Shown here piece after piece: positions 8,523-17,837 of a stretch of 56,839 nucleotides of DNA. The DNA is from Streptosporangium amethystogenes (lineage in GTDB: Bacteria; Actinomycetota; Actinomycetes; Streptosporangiales; Streptosporangiaceae), in NCBI RefSeq assembly GCF_000721075.1, contig NZ_JOEQ01000056.1, forward strand, positions 1-56,839, read 5' to 3'. A model generated the notes under the pieces. It made no database searches. It saw only the letters and a program-made list of their open reading frames with translations, and was not told the DNA's origin. How positions within the stretch are numbered: position 1 is the first letter of the stretch; every line of letters begins with the position of its first letter. Position numbers and translations under genes: made by a program.

Positions 8523-9476
8523 TTGAACACCCGGATTCTCACCACGCTCGCCGCCGGCGCACTGCTGGCCGCCACCACGGCCTGCGGCGCCCAGTCCCTG
8601 GACGGCGGCACGTCCGACGCGGCGGTCGCGACGCCGGACGTCGTTCTCGACCCGGCTCCCACCGAGGAGAAGGCTGCCGACGTCATCAACGCCATCACCC
8701 CTGACAAGGACCTCGCCGCCAAGGCGCCGGCGAACGTGAAGTCCGCCGGCCTGAAGGTCGTCTCCTCCCTGGGCTACCCGCCGATGGAGATGTTCGCCAG
8801 TGACGGCAAGGCGGCGATCGGCTTCGACCCCGCCCTGACCAGGGCCATCGCCAGGAAGCTCGGCGTCAACGTGACCATCACCGACGAGGAGTTCAACTCA
8901 CAGATCCCCGGGGTGCTCACCGGCCGCTACGACTTCGTCATCTCCTCGATGACCGACAACCCCGAGCGGCAGGGACAGGTCACCTTCGTCGACTACGTGC
9001 AGGCGGGCTCGGCGCTGCTGGTCAAGAAGGGCAACCCGGCCGGCATCGCCGGGCCGGCGGACATCTGCGGCAAGACCGTCTCCGTCGTCGACAACGGCTC
9101 CTCGATGGAGCTGGCCGAGAGCTACGACGCCGACTGCAAGAAGGACGGCAAGACCGCGGTGAACATCCTGAAGTTCCCCGGCGACACAGAGGCCATGCTC
9201 CAGGTGCGCAACGGTCGGGCGCAGGCCACCGTCACCGACTACGTGGTGGCCGCCTACAAGTCCGCAGATCCCAAGCTCGCCATGGAGGCGATCGCCCTCG
9301 AAGGCACCGAGAGCCCGTGGGGCATCGGGATGAAGCCGGACAACAAGGAGCTCATCGAGTCCGTCAGGGGCGCGCTGGACGCGCTCATCCAGAGCGGGGA
9401 GTACGGCAAGCTGCTCGCGGCGTGGAACCTCGACAAGCTGGCCGTCCAGTCCGCCGTGATCAACGGCGGTAAGTGA
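8523..9476 (+). CDS. amino-acid-type ABC transporter substrate-binding lipoprotein
   Basis: A TTG start lies ten bases after AAGGAG and gives 317 residues. The N-terminus, [21 protein letters not shown], is a lipoprotein signal with the modified cysteine at residue 21. The mature part is a family-3 solute-binding protein: a start near [11 protein letters not shown], then [32 protein letters not shown] and the C-terminal [15 protein letters not shown] are characteristic. It captures a small polar or amino-acid-like ligand outside the cell and delivers it to the permease encoded next. Its stop overlaps the permease start by four bases. Confidence 0.93.
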   Translation: MNTRILTTLAAGALLAATTACGAQSLDGGTSDAAVATPDVVLDPAPTEEKAADVINAITPDKDLAAKAPANVKSAGLKVVSSLGYPPMEMFASDGKAAIGFDPALTRAIARKLGVNVTITDEEFNSQIPGVLTGRYDFVISSMTDNPERQGQVTFVDYVQAGSALLVKKGNPAGIAGPADICGKTVSVVDNGSSMELAESYDADCKKDGKTAVNILKFPGDTEAMLQVRNGRAQATVTDYVVAAYKSADPKLAMEAIALEGTESPWGIGMKPDNKELIESVRGALDALIQSGEYGKLLAAWNLDKLAVQSAVINGGK

Positions 9477-10387
9477 CCGTGCGGACCGAACCGATCACCG
9501 ACGCGTCGGGCAGGCCGATCCCCGTCGCGCGGACCTGGCACTGGGGCCGCTGGCTGGCCGCGGCGGTCGCACTGGCGGTCGCGGCCCAGCTGGCCTACCT
9601 CATCGTGGCCAACCCAAACCTGGACTGGGGCAAGGTCGCCGAGTACGTGTTCCACGAGCGGATCCTGAGCGGGGTCTGGGTAACCATCGAGATCTCGGTC
9701 CTGGCCACGGCCCTCGGGCTGGTCCTGGGCGTGCTGGTCGCGATCATGCGGCTGGCGCACAACCCGGTGCTGAGCGGGCTGGCCACGTTCTACATCTGGT
9801 TCTTCCGTGGCACGCCGGTGCTGGTGCAGCTCATCTTCTGGTACAACCTGGCATTCCTGTTCCCCGAGATGGTGCTCAAGATCCCGTTTACCATGATCGG
9901 CGTCAAGTGGGACACCAACGAGGTGATGACCGGCTTCACCTCGGCCATGCTGGGGTTGGGGCTGAACCTGGCGGCCTACTTCGCCGAGACTGTGCGCGCC
10001 GGGATCCAGGCCGTCGACAACGGCCAGACCGAGGCGGCGTACGCGCTGGGCATGACCCCGGCCAAGCGGATGCGGGTCATCGTGCTGCCCCAGGCGCTGC
10101 GCATCATCATCCCGCCCACCGGCAACGAGTTCATCTCCATGCTGAAAACCACCTCGCTGGTCTATGTGGTCGCCGGGCACGACCTGATGACCAATGCCAG
10201 CCAGATCTACAAGGTGAACAATCTGATCATGGAGCTGCTGATCGTGGCGAGCCTTTGGTACATGCTCATGACCGCCGTGGCGACCTTCCTGCAGGGCAGA
10301 CTGGAGCGCCGCTTCGGCGCCGAGGCCGTACGGCTGGTGCGCGGCGGCGGCCTGGCCACCAGGATCCTGCCGAAGGCGGCCGCATGA
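9473..10387 (+). CDS. amino-acid ABC transporter permease (HisM/GlnP type)
   Basis: The GTG start overlaps the binding-protein stop (GTGA). The 304-residue protein has a hydrophobic N-terminal segment (residues 24-43) and the polar amino-acid permease core with [36 protein letters not shown] and the EAA-like loop [20 protein letters not shown], which contacts the ATPase. It appears to be a single-permease importer, so a homodimer is expected. The ATPase gene follows with an ATGA overlap. Confidence 0.93.
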   Translation: MTVRTEPITDASGRPIPVARTWHWGRWLAAAVALAVAAQLAYLIVANPNLDWGKVAEYVFHERILSGVWVTIEISVLATALGLVLGVLVAIMRLAHNPVLSGLATFYIWFFRGTPVLVQLIFWYNLAFLFPEMVLKIPFTMIGVKWDTNEVMTGFTSAMLGLGLNLAAYFAETVRAGIQAVDNGQTEAAYALGMTPAKRMRVIVLPQALRIIIPPTGNEFISMLKTTSLVYVVAGHDLMTNASQIYKVNNLIMELLIVASLWYMLMTAVATFLQGRLERRFGAEAVRLVRGGGLATRILPKAAA

Positions 10388-11184
10388 ACACGCCGGACAA
10401 GCAGGTCGTGCGGGCCTCGGGCGTCCGGATGAGCTACGGCGAGGTGCAGGTGCTCAACGGCGTGGACCTCACTGTGGCCGCCGGCGAGGTGAGCTGCGTC
10501 ATCGGCCCGTCGGGCTCGGGCAAGTCCACGTTTTTGCGATGCATCAACGGACTGGAGCCGGTGCTCGACGGCAGCCTGCGAGTGCTCGACCAGGAGGTCG
10601 GCCATACCCTGCGCGGCGGCAGATACCACCCCTGGACACCCAAGGAGTTCGCCGCCTTCCGCAGGAACATCGGCATGGTGTTCCAGCGCTTCAACCTGTT
10701 CGCCCACCACAGTGCGCTGGAGAACGTCGCCTGCGGCCCCGTCCACGTCCTGGGTATCCCGGCGGACCGGGCACGGGTGCTGGCCATGGAGCACCTGGAG
10801 CGGGTGGGCCTGGCCGACCACGCGCACAAGCGGCCCCACCAGCTCTCCGGTGGCCAGCAGCAGCGGGTGGCCATCGCCAGGGCGCTGGCGATGAACCCGG
10901 AGCTGATGCTGTTCGACGAGCCCACCTCCGCCCTGGACCCGGAGCTGGTCGACGAGGTACTGGAGGTCATGAAGGGCCTGGCCGCCGAGGGGATGACGAT
11001 GGTCGTGGTGACCCACGAGATCGCCTTCGCCAGGGAGGTCGGCGACTGGCTGACCTTCTTCGCCGACGGCGTGGTCGTCGAGCGGGGCCGACCCCGCGAA
11101 CTCCTGGCCAACCCGGGTCACGAACGGACCAGGGCCTTCCTGTCCAGTGTGCTCCACCCGCAGGAGCGACAAGCGTCCCAGTAG
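10384..11184 (+). CDS. amino-acid ABC transporter ATP-binding protein (GlnQ type)
   Basis: The ATG overlaps the permease stop. The 266-residue product has Walker [10 protein letters not shown] (about residue 42), a Q-loop in MVFQRFNLF, signature [15 protein letters not shown], Walker [13 protein letters not shown] and the H-loop VTHE. An insertion between Walker A and the Q-loop ([19 protein letters not shown]) is typical of the polar amino-acid ATPases. It energises import of the ligand bound by the preceding lipoprotein. Last gene of the coupled operon. Confidence 0.95.
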   Translation: MNTPDKQVVRASGVRMSYGEVQVLNGVDLTVAAGEVSCVIGPSGSGKSTFLRCINGLEPVLDGSLRVLDQEVGHTLRGGRYHPWTPKEFAAFRRNIGMVFQRFNLFAHHSALENVACGPVHVLGIPADRARVLAMEHLERVGLADHAHKRPHQLSGGQQQRVAIARALAMNPELMLFDEPTSALDPELVDEVLEVMKGLAAEGMTMVVVTHEIAFAREVGDWLTFFADGVVVERGRPRELLANPGHERTRAFLSSVLHPQERQASQ

Positions 11185-11286
11185 CGCTCCGTCAGGTGGC
11201 CGGGGCGGCGAGGCCGATGCCGCTCCGGGCCGTGCGGCTCTCTATCTTGGCGGGGGCACGTTCGTCACCAGATGGAAGGGAACCGA

Positions 11287-11673
11287 GTGATCCGCGTTCT
11301 GCTGGCCGCGGACATGAGCATGCTGCGGGAGGCTGGCCGCTCTGCCGGCGTTGGAGGACGACATCGAGATCGTCGCCGAGGTCGGGACCGGTGACGTGAT
11401 CGTGCCGACGGCTCTGCGCACCCGTCCCGACGTGGCCGTGATCGACATCGAGCTGCCCGGTATGGACGGGCTCAGCGCGGCCGCCGAGCTGCACGAACGA
11501 CTGCCGGAGTGCCGGGCGCTGATCCTCACCGGCGTCGGGCGATGTCCGCGCACGCGGCGGGGTTCATGGTCAAGGACTCCCTGCCGAAAGAGCTGATCGA
11601 GGCCATCCGCACCGTCGCCGGGGGCGGCCGGGTGGTGGCTCCTCCGCTCGCCTTCGTGGCCCTCAACGTCTAG
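11287..11673 (+). pseudogene. NarL-type response regulator, decayed receiver domain
   Basis: GTG 11287 follows GGAAGGGAACC and begins IRVLLAADMSMLREA. The receiver then continues only in another frame (EDDIEIVAEVGTGDVIV, AVIDIELPGMDGLSAAAEL) and shifts again at about 11542 into SAHAAGFMVKDSLPKELIEA. The phosphorylatable aspartate region IDIELPGMDG is still readable. Two frameshifts and the loss of the LuxR-type HTH make it non-functional. No kinase gene is adjacent. Confidence 0.8.
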
Positions 11674-11774
11674 TGAGCCGGTCTTGAGTGCCGGTGTCAC
11701 CATGTGAGTCGTGTCCTGTTTCAGATTCGAGGGCTGCTGGTGACGCAGCCCGCGCGGTGCGCTCTGCTGGAGAG

Positions 11775-12175
11775 ATGGGGGACACCAGACTGGAGCCGCT
11801 GGTGCTGTCAGAGGCCGAGCGGCTGACATTGCAGGGATGGGCCAGGCGCCGCACGACCGCGCAAGGGCTGGCCTTGCGGGCGCGGATCGTACTGGCCTGC
11901 GCCGAGGGCGGCAGCAACATGGCGGTGGCGGGACGGCTGCGCATCCACCGCAAGACGGTGGCCCGCTGGCACGGACGGTTCCTGACCGGCCGCCTGGACG
12001 GGCTGAGCGACGAGCCCCGGCACGGAGTGGAACGCACCATCACCGACGCCAGGTGGAGGAGGTGGTGGTGCGCACTTTGGAGGAGGTACCTGCCGGCGCC
12101 ACGCACTGGTCGAAACGGGAGCCAGCCAAACAGGTGGGTATCTCGCCCACCAGCGTGCTGCGGATCTGGCGGGCC
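11775..12175 (+). pseudogene. IS630-family transposase, N-terminal remnant
   Basis: From ATG 11775 the frame gives LEPLVLSEAERLTLQGWARR, ALRARIVLACAEGGSN and the HTH segment RIHRKTVARWHGRFL, the DNA-binding half of an IS630-type transposase. At about 12050 the reading shifts frame (QVEEVVVRTLEEVPAGATHW, then KQVGISPTSVLRIWRALA). The homology stops at about 12175, before any DDE catalytic residue. Truncated and frameshifted. Confidence 0.8.
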
Positions 12176-12693
12176 TTGGCGCACCCAGGACTCCAAGATC
12201 TCGCCCTGCAGGGCGTCCTGGACGCCGAACGCCGCCAGGCCGCCACCGCGGCCGACGACCACGACCGGCAGATCGCCACCCTGCAAACCGCGCCGGCCGA
12301 CTGCGCCGCCGATCTCGAGCAAGCCCGCAGCGACCTGAAAACCGCAGGTAGCCCATTGAACGCGCCGAGACCGGCCGGCAGAAGGCACACCAGGACGCTG
12401 AGGCGGCCCGCGCCGAGACCGGCCGGGTCCGCGAGGAACTCACCGCCGAACGCGTGGACCTGCGGCAAACCCGAGTTCAACGCGATGAGGCACGAACTGC
12501 GGACCGCAGTGGCCGACGCCCGACTGGAGCGCTGGAGCGAGCCGAACACCGTGCCCAGGCCGCCGAGCAGCGCGAAGTCACCGCCCAGCAGACGATCAGC
12601 CGTCTTCTCGCTCTCCAACCGGCTCCAGAGAACGCGTCGGCTGAGGGCTCAGGCGGCGCCGCGCGTCGCGAGGACTTCTCTGAGCGTCCCTGA
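12176..12693 (+). pseudogene. coiled-coil protein remnant (KfrA-like DNA-binding type?)
   Basis: Immediately after the IS630 break the frame reads LQGVLDAERRQAATAADDHD and QARSDLKTAG, then shifts at about 12340 to AERAETGRQKAHQDAEAARA, VREELTAERVDLRQTRVQRD and AEQREVTAQQTISRLLALQ, ending at 12693. Long Ala/Glu/Arg heptads indicate a coiled coil, as in KfrA-type plasmid or chromosome DNA-binding proteins. The start is lost to the IS630 junction and at least one frameshift is present. The family name is a guess from composition. Confidence 0.5.
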
Positions 12694-13206
12694 GACGCGC
12701 ACGCCCTTCCGTCGCAGCGGTCGTCGACGCCGGAAAACGCCTCTCTCAACGCCATCTCCCTCCCCCTGTTCAGGGGTGCAGGCATCGACCGGCCAGGCGA
12801 AGAGGCTGAGTGCTGGACAGACGATCGTGGAGAGGGTCTGCTACCGGTCCCGCGATGACTGCAAATCTGCAGCGGGATGTCAGTAGCGCTACCTGCGCAT
12901 TCTGCATGAAGTGTCAGTGAATCTGCATGTGCTGTCAGTGAGAACAACTCCACAGGGCTGACGCCCCTTTGACGACAGGCCTACATACGGGCCACTGCCC
13001 CAGCTCCTTCGCGCTCGGCGAGCGTGGCCAGCATCGGTTCCGACGACGGCAAGTGCGCCGGATCGATCAGCGGCCTGGCTCGCGATACGGACGGCGACGA
13101 CTGGGACCGCTCGATTAACCAATCGCTGGGGACCGGCCCACACTGTGAGATGTCCGATGGCGGCCATCACGCGAGGTGGCCGCACGAAGGCGGGTACGGT
13201 CCGAAC
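12694..13206. other. gene-poor stretch with three TGTCAGT direct repeats
   Basis: I see no supportable gene here. TGTCAGT occurs at 12879, 12912 and 12933, each preceded or followed by a TCTGCA(T)G word. Short direct repeats near an end resemble the multiple terminal repeats of IS21-type elements, but no transposase is adjacent. Confidence 0.4.
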
Positions 13207-13947
13207 GTGGCCTCCCTACGTAAGGCTCCTGGTGGCAGCGGACGCATCCCGACCATCACCCCGGAACGCCTCGCGCGTGGATGGTCCGGCCCCGACGGCT
13301 CGAAAATTCGACCGATGGCCGACGGCGAGGCCGAACGCTGGCTGAAGCTACTGGAGACGGCTGGCGTCGAGCGTGACGACACTCTCCTGGCGGCAGTGGG
13401 CGATGGGCCACTTGGCTGGCTGCTGTCTCTGGGCCTATCCGGCGGGCGCGCTGCTATGAGGCGTCGATTTCTTGAAACGGTGAGCGTGCGGACCGAGGAG
13501 GCGGCGGTCCACGCGCTAGTCGGTCTCTCGATACCCTTGATCGTCCAGGACCGTGCCGGCCGGCTGGTAGGAGCGTTGCATGCGGTCTCCCTTCCTCCGA
13601 AGCTCGTGGCCAATGCCGCTGACAGGGGTATTCCGCTCGAGGTCATGCTTGCGGCTCTCACCGCAGTGGTGAAGATCCGAGCTGTGGCTGTCGACGAACG
13701 GGCCCGCGGCCGGGGCATCGGATCGGCGTTGCTGACCCGGTGCCTGCAGTTGTACTTCCAACTCGGCTTCCTTTTGGCCTACGGTCAGTTCCGCGTCGGT
13801 AGCGGCTTGGAGACCTTCTACACCCGGCATGGCTTCGATGTCCTTGATGAGGGCACGGTTCTCAGCTTCCACGACCGCCTCGGCCTTCCCTTCAGCGTCA
13901 CAGCTGAGCCGGGAGAGCGGATCTTCGCTTGCGCAAGCAGTAGTTAG
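13207..13947 (+). CDS. GNAT-family N-acetyltransferase
   Basis: A 246-residue protein results from GTG 13207; in-frame ATG codons at 13150 and 13024 would extend it, and no convincing ribosome site decides between them. The C-terminal half carries the acetyl-CoA-binding motif of the GNAT fold: IRAVAVDERARGRGIGSALL at about residues 157-176, followed by FYTRHGFDVLDEG. The N-terminal ~90 residues show no recognised domain. The substrate is unknown; genes of this type acetylate amines, drugs or ribosomal proteins. It stands alone in the + direction between relics. Confidence 0.8.
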   Translation: MASLRKAPGGSGRIPTITPERLARGWSGPDGSKIRPMADGEAERWLKLLETAGVERDDTLLAAVGDGPLGWLLSLGLSGGRAAMRRRFLETVSVRTEEAAVHALVGLSIPLIVQDRAGRLVGALHAVSLPPKLVANAADRGIPLEVMLAALTAVVKIRAVAVDERARGRGIGSALLTRCLQLYFQLGFLLAYGQFRVGSGLETFYTRHGFDVLDEGTVLSFHDRLGLPFSVTAEPGERIFACASSS

Positions 13948-14262
13948 AGGCTGGACAAGACGCGCCACATGAGTAGCGCAGGCCGCTACCAACGCGACCC
14001 ATGACGTCTAGAAGATCTTTGGGCCTGTTGAGTGCCTCAGCACTCCTTGCACCATGCTCTCAGGAGGTTCAGCGATCAGGGTTCGTCCGGACTGGAAGGA
14101 TCCGAAATTAGCCGCAGACCAAAAAATACATCAGGGTGCGCGCTAGCGATGGTTCTATGTCTATAAGTGCTGATTCTGACTGGCCTATCAACCTGAGTGC
14201 TCCGCATAAGCGCAGGTGAAAGGCATATCCGTTGGATCCCGCGCCACTACTACCGGGACCCC
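13948..14262. other. intergenic stretch without recognised gene
   Basis: About 315 bases between the acetyltransferase and the convergent hydrolase gene. It is less GC-rich than its flanks (for example GACCAAAAAATACATC near 14118). No ORF, hairpin or repeat that I could support. Confidence 0.5.
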
Positions 14263-15693
14263 CTATAGGACGGTCAGGCGGCCGTACCTGGACAGGGCTG
14301 CGGTCAGGTCGCCGGATTTGCCTCGGAGTGTGGCGTCCAGGAAGGCGACGGTGGTCGCCGCGGTGATGCGCGGCCCGGCAGTCCGGCCGAGGGAGCCGAT
14401 GAGCGCGGGCAGGGGCGGCAGGAAGAGCGGGGCGTCGGTGAAGGTGAGGTGCGCCGCGCCGGGGACGGTGAGCCGGTAGCCGGTCGCCGTACTGAGCTGG
14501 AGCACCCGCGTGAGGCGCGGGATGTAGTCCGGCTCCTCGCCCGGTTTGACGTCATGGGTGAGCGCGAGCACGGGCTGGTGGAACGGTCGCGTTGCGGGGT
14601 CGCGGGGGAAGCCGTCCAGGTCGATGACGGCTGCGAACCGGGGGTCCTGGCGGGCGGCCTGCAGGGCGGCGGCGCCCCCGAGGGAGTGGCCGGTCGCTGC
14701 GGCGCGGCGGGTGTCGAGCCGCCCGATCAGGAGGCCCGGGATCTCTCCACGGTCCAGGCGGCCGAGCTGGGTGAGTACGAAGCTGAGGTCGGCGGCCCTG
14801 ACCGCCGTCCACCCAGCCGCGCGCCTGTCGTCCTCCGCCTGGTCGCCGGTGGCCGCAACCTGGGTGCGGATCGTCCGGCCGTCGGTGAGGGTGACAACGG
14901 CCGAGTCGTATGGGTGGTCGAGGGCCGCCACGACGTACCCGTGGCTGGCCAGTTCCTCGGCCCAGGCGGTGTTCTGGGTGCGCACGCCTCCGAGCCCGGG
15001 TGAGAACAGCACCACGGGGAACCGGCTGCCTCCGCCGGCCACTGGGGCATCAGGCACTGAGCTCGTGCGGGCGCGTGACGGCTCGTCGAGAATGAAGCGT
15101 GGAAGGCCGAGGTAGTCGGCCTCGCCGCGGGCGACGAGCTGTGCTTCTTGCGCCGTGCGGCCGAGGTACCACGCCCGCTGGGCGGCCGGGGGACCGCCCT
15201 GCGCGGGATACCAGAGCTGGACGACGACCGTCCGCTTGTCATCGGCCCGGGACGTGGCGATTTCCGTGCGATCAGGGTCGGTCCACTGCACGACGGTGGT
15301 GCCAACGGCGTAGGCGCCCGATGGCTTGGGGAACACGGGCAGGGGCAGCGCCCACGCCGCCGCCGCGCCCGCCAGGATCAGGGCCAGGCATGCCACCGAT
15401 CCCGGCAGGGCCAGCCACCATCGAGTCTGCCGCGCGGGCCGCCCGGCACGCCACCTCAGCAGGGAGGGAGCAGCGAACGCCAGCGCGATGGCCCCACCTG
15501 CGAGGACGGGTAGGAGCTGCCAGCGGATCCCGAGCACGGCCAGCACAATCGCGGACACCCCGAGGGCCGCCGCGCCAGCCAGCGTCGAGGGTCGGCGCGC
15601 CCCGGTCGGCAGCCAGCGGGCCAGCACCAGCATGACGGCGGACGCCAAGGCCAAGAGCTCTGCGAGGGACAGGCCGAATACGGTCACATTCAT
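14263..15693 (-). CDS. membrane-anchored alpha/beta hydrolase, PAF-acetylhydrolase-like
   Basis: The 476-residue protein starts with four hydrophobic segments (about residues 5-25, 38-56, 62-78 and 95-120). These place the catalytic part, from about residue 125, outside or at the membrane. The soluble domain shows VVVQLWYPAQG, FPVVLFSPGLGG, the nucleophile elbow GHSLGGAAALQAA, LDGFPRD for the acid, and GAAHLTFTD for the histidine. This order resembles platelet-activating-factor acetylhydrolase/poly-ester hydrolases of actinomycetes. The ester substrate is unknown. Length and motifs suggest an intact gene. It is flanked by unrelated relics. Confidence 0.85.
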   Translation of the reverse strand: MNVTVFGLSLAELLALASAVMLVLARWLPTGARRPSTLAGAAALGVSAIVLAVLGIRWQLLPVLAGGAIALAFAAPSLLRWRAGRPARQTRWWLALPGSVACLALILAGAAAAWALPLPVFPKPSGAYAVGTTVVQWTDPDRTEIATSRADDKRTVVVQLWYPAQGGPPAAQRAWYLGRTAQEAQLVARGEADYLGLPRFILDEPSRARTSSVPDAPVAGGGSRFPVVLFSPGLGGVRTQNTAWAEELASHGYVVAALDHPYDSAVVTLTDGRTIRTQVAATGDQAEDDRRAAGWTAVRAADLSFVLTQLGRLDRGEIPGLLIGRLDTRRAAATGHSLGGAAALQAARQDPRFAAVIDLDGFPRDPATRPFHQPVLALTHDVKPGEEPDYIPRLTRVLQLSTATGYRLTVPGAAHLTFTDAPLFLPPLPALIGSLGRTAGPRITAATTVAFLDATLRGKSGDLTAALSRYGRLTVL

Positions 15694-16127
15694 GTGATCA
15701 CTGTGGCGGAATGACCTCAGCCAGACATCGGCCCAATGTCGAGAGTTGTACGCGACCCCGGTATGACCTCTCGCGGCCCGTCTGCGACCGGGGTCGTAGG
15801 GGTTCCCGGTAGTCCTGGCGCCTCCCGGACGAACGCTCGACCGGCCTATTTTGGGAGCTCGCCCAGATGCACGCCGACGGCGAGCGCGTGGCGGCGGAAC
15901 TGCACGCGGAACTCGCGGCCGCCGGGCGCCAGCGTGACCAGGCCCGCCGCGGGCAGCAGCACCGCGAAGACATGTGGGCGACGCATACCGCCCGGGACAT
16001 CGCCGAAGCCCAGGCCAGCCGAACTGCGCGAACTCGGCGTCATCGCCACCAAGACCGGCATCCCCACGACCTCCCTCCGTCGCTACCGCACCACCGCGGA
16101 TCAGCAGTCCGACACAGGATCACCCAC
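15694..16127 (+). other. decayed coding sequence upstream of the 16128 gene
   Basis: The + strand holds fragments in different frames: MHADGERVAAELHAELAAAG from 15867 and an HTH-like AELRELGVIATKTGIPTTSL near 16030. Neither has a clean start and end together. They look like the frameshifted remains of a small helix-turn-helix protein, perhaps originally joined to the gene at 16128. Confidence 0.4.
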
Positions 16128-16526
16128 ATGACCGGCCGCCACGACGACCCCACCCACGACGCGGTTCCCGGCCTCGACTGGTGGCTCGACGACTCCGAGC
16201 TCTGGACACTGCTCGAGTTCGAAGCCCGGCATGACGAACACAACCGGCCCATCGACCTCACCTGGAAGGAACGGCAGCAGGTCCTTGAAAACCTGATCCG
16301 CGGACCCGGCCCCGTTGATCTGCCCTTCGCGCGGTTCCTGCTCACTCAGGAAACACGCGCGTACGGACACTCCTGGGGCTTTCGCCACGGCATCGAGATC
16401 GCCGCGATCCTGGTCGCCGAACACCACCAGGTCCAAGACGTCTGGCTCCTGTGGGAAGCGATCTACAGGAGCTTCGACACCTGGGGCATCGGGGTTGAGG
16501 AACAGCGGGACAGTCATTGGCGGTAA
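16128..16526 (+). CDS. hypothetical protein, C-terminus shared with an IS-like end
   Basis: ATG 16128 gives 132 residues rich in Trp, His and Glu (PGLDWWLDDSELWTLLEFEA, RFLLTQETRAYGHSWGF, EAIYRSFDTWGIGVEE). No family is recognised; it looks like a compact all-alpha globular protein. The last 12 codons fall in a 36-bp sequence that recurs at 26299-26334. The C-terminus may therefore be created by a mobile-element end, and the gene may be truncated. Confidence 0.55.
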   Translation: MTGRHDDPTHDAVPGLDWWLDDSELWTLLEFEARHDEHNRPIDLTWKERQQVLENLIRGPGPVDLPFARFLLTQETRAYGHSWGFRHGIEIAAILVAEHHQVQDVWLLWEAIYRSFDTWGIGVEEQRDSHWR

Positions 16527-17220
16527 ACCGCTGCGTCGCAGGTCGCGGAAGACTGTGCAGGGCGTCGGGGCGGTGTCTTCCGGAGCCGCCGCTGTTCCTC
16601 GACCCCGGTTGCGTCGCGTGAAGGCCTGCGCCGCGGTGGGCGACGAAACCGGCGCGGGTTGCGTCGCGCGAGCTCGGGCCGCGGCCGCCGCGACGAAACG
16701 CGGCAAGCTCACGGCGCCGCTGAGCAAGGGGGGCATCAGCTCTTCTGGGATCGGGCGGCCAGCGCCTGGACCAGCCAGGCGCGATCGGCGGCCAGCGTGG
16801 CCTCGTCATCAAGGCCGGGTGCGGCTCTGGGCTCGGGTTCGCCGGCCCAGCGCGGGGCGGAGGGCACGGCGTGGCGGGCCAGGACCTCGCGCTCGAAGAT
16901 CTCCTCGGGCTCCACCAGACCCGATCGGGGCCGCTGAGCGGCGATCGCCGCGTGATCGACCTCTTCTCGCTACAGGCGCTGCAGGGCGTTCCTGACACGC
17001 TGGATCCCGGGGGCAGAGAGATTTGGAACGGAATCCGGCGTTAACAGGGTTCCCGCTGGTCAGCGAGCCGAGCGTTTCCCTGCCTCCGAACGCGGCCCGC
17101 GCCGGATTCCGTTCGGTTTCACAGCGCGATATTGATCTACCTACTGTCACGTTAGGTAGCACTTGGTAACGGTTATGTCGTTCTGATGGTGCTGTGTCTG
17201 TTGAGTCATACGTTGCGTGC
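16527..17220. other. relic stretch with 15-bp inverted repeat
   Basis: No intact gene. On the minus strand about 16738-16955 is open and reads VDHAAIAAQRPRSGLVEP, then LVQALAARSQKS to a stop, but lacks a start and is cut by an upstream stop, so it is probably a 3' fragment of an unrecognised protein. Positions 17026-17040 and 17100-17114 are perfect inverted repeats (GAACGGAATCCGGCG) separated by 59 bases, just before the Tn3 fragment at 17221. Confidence 0.45.
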
Positions 17221-17740
17221 ATGCCTGTCGACTTCCTGAGCGACTCAGAAGCGGCGAAGTACGGCCGTTCCTCCCGGGCCGAGATGGAGAAGATCTTCTT
17301 CCTCGACAACGAGGACATGGCCCTCATCAAGGGGCATCGCGGCCGGCACATCAGGTGCGGCTTCGCTCTGCAGCTGGTGACCGTTCGCTACCTGGGGTGC
17401 TTCCTGGCCGATCCGCTGGAGGTGCCGAACGAGGTCCTGGACGTCGTCGCCGCCCAGTTGGGGATCGAGGATCCGTCCTGCGTGAAGCGCTACACCGAGC
17501 GGGACAAGACGCGGCTGGAGCACACCTGGGAGATCGCCAAGGCGTTCGGGCTGAAGGACTTCGCCTCGGCCGAGGACGAGCTGGCGGGCAAGGTGCGGGC
17601 GCACGCCTGGAACATCGGCGACGGCCCGACCGCGTGCTTCCAGTCCGCGGTGCGCTGGCTGCGGCAGAACGACGTGCTGCTGCCGGGGACCAGCACGCTG
17701 ACCCGGCTGGTGGCGCGCGAGCGGGGCGAGGTCGACAGCG
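17221..17740 (+). pseudogene. Tn3-family transposase, N-terminal fragment (DUF4158 region)
   Basis: ATG 17221 begins MPVDFLSDSEAAKYGRSS, then FFLDNEDMALIKGHRGRHI, FALQLVTVRYLGCFLADPLE and AVRWLRQNDVLLPGTSTL. This is the DUF4158 DNA-binding region of a Tn3-family transposase, about 170 of 1000 residues. The homology ends at about 17740, where an SDR fragment on the other strand begins. No frameshift lies inside the fragment, so the loss was by deletion. Confidence 0.85.
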
Positions 17741-17837
17741 AGCGACTTGGTGAGCCCACGCGCGGCGTGCTTGGAGCTCACGTAGGCGGCCATGCCGGGA
17801 AAGGCGACCTGGAACCCCGCCGTGGAGACGATGTGGC
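17738..17837 (-). pseudogene. short-chain dehydrogenase/reductase fragment
   Basis: The minus strand reads SHIVSTAGFQVAFPGMAAYV, SSKHAARGLTKSL and then leaves homology. This is the catalytic Ser...Tyr-x-x-x-Lys segment of an SDR enzyme (here YVSSK), about 33 residues of a normal 250. It is wedged between the end of the YVTN gene and the Tn3 fragment, marking a deletion junction. Confidence 0.7.

Noticed and set aside
12879..12939. TGTCAGT repeats as a CRISPR or regulator array
   Set aside because: Only three 7-bp words with irregular spacing and no cas genes; an insertion-sequence end is more likely.
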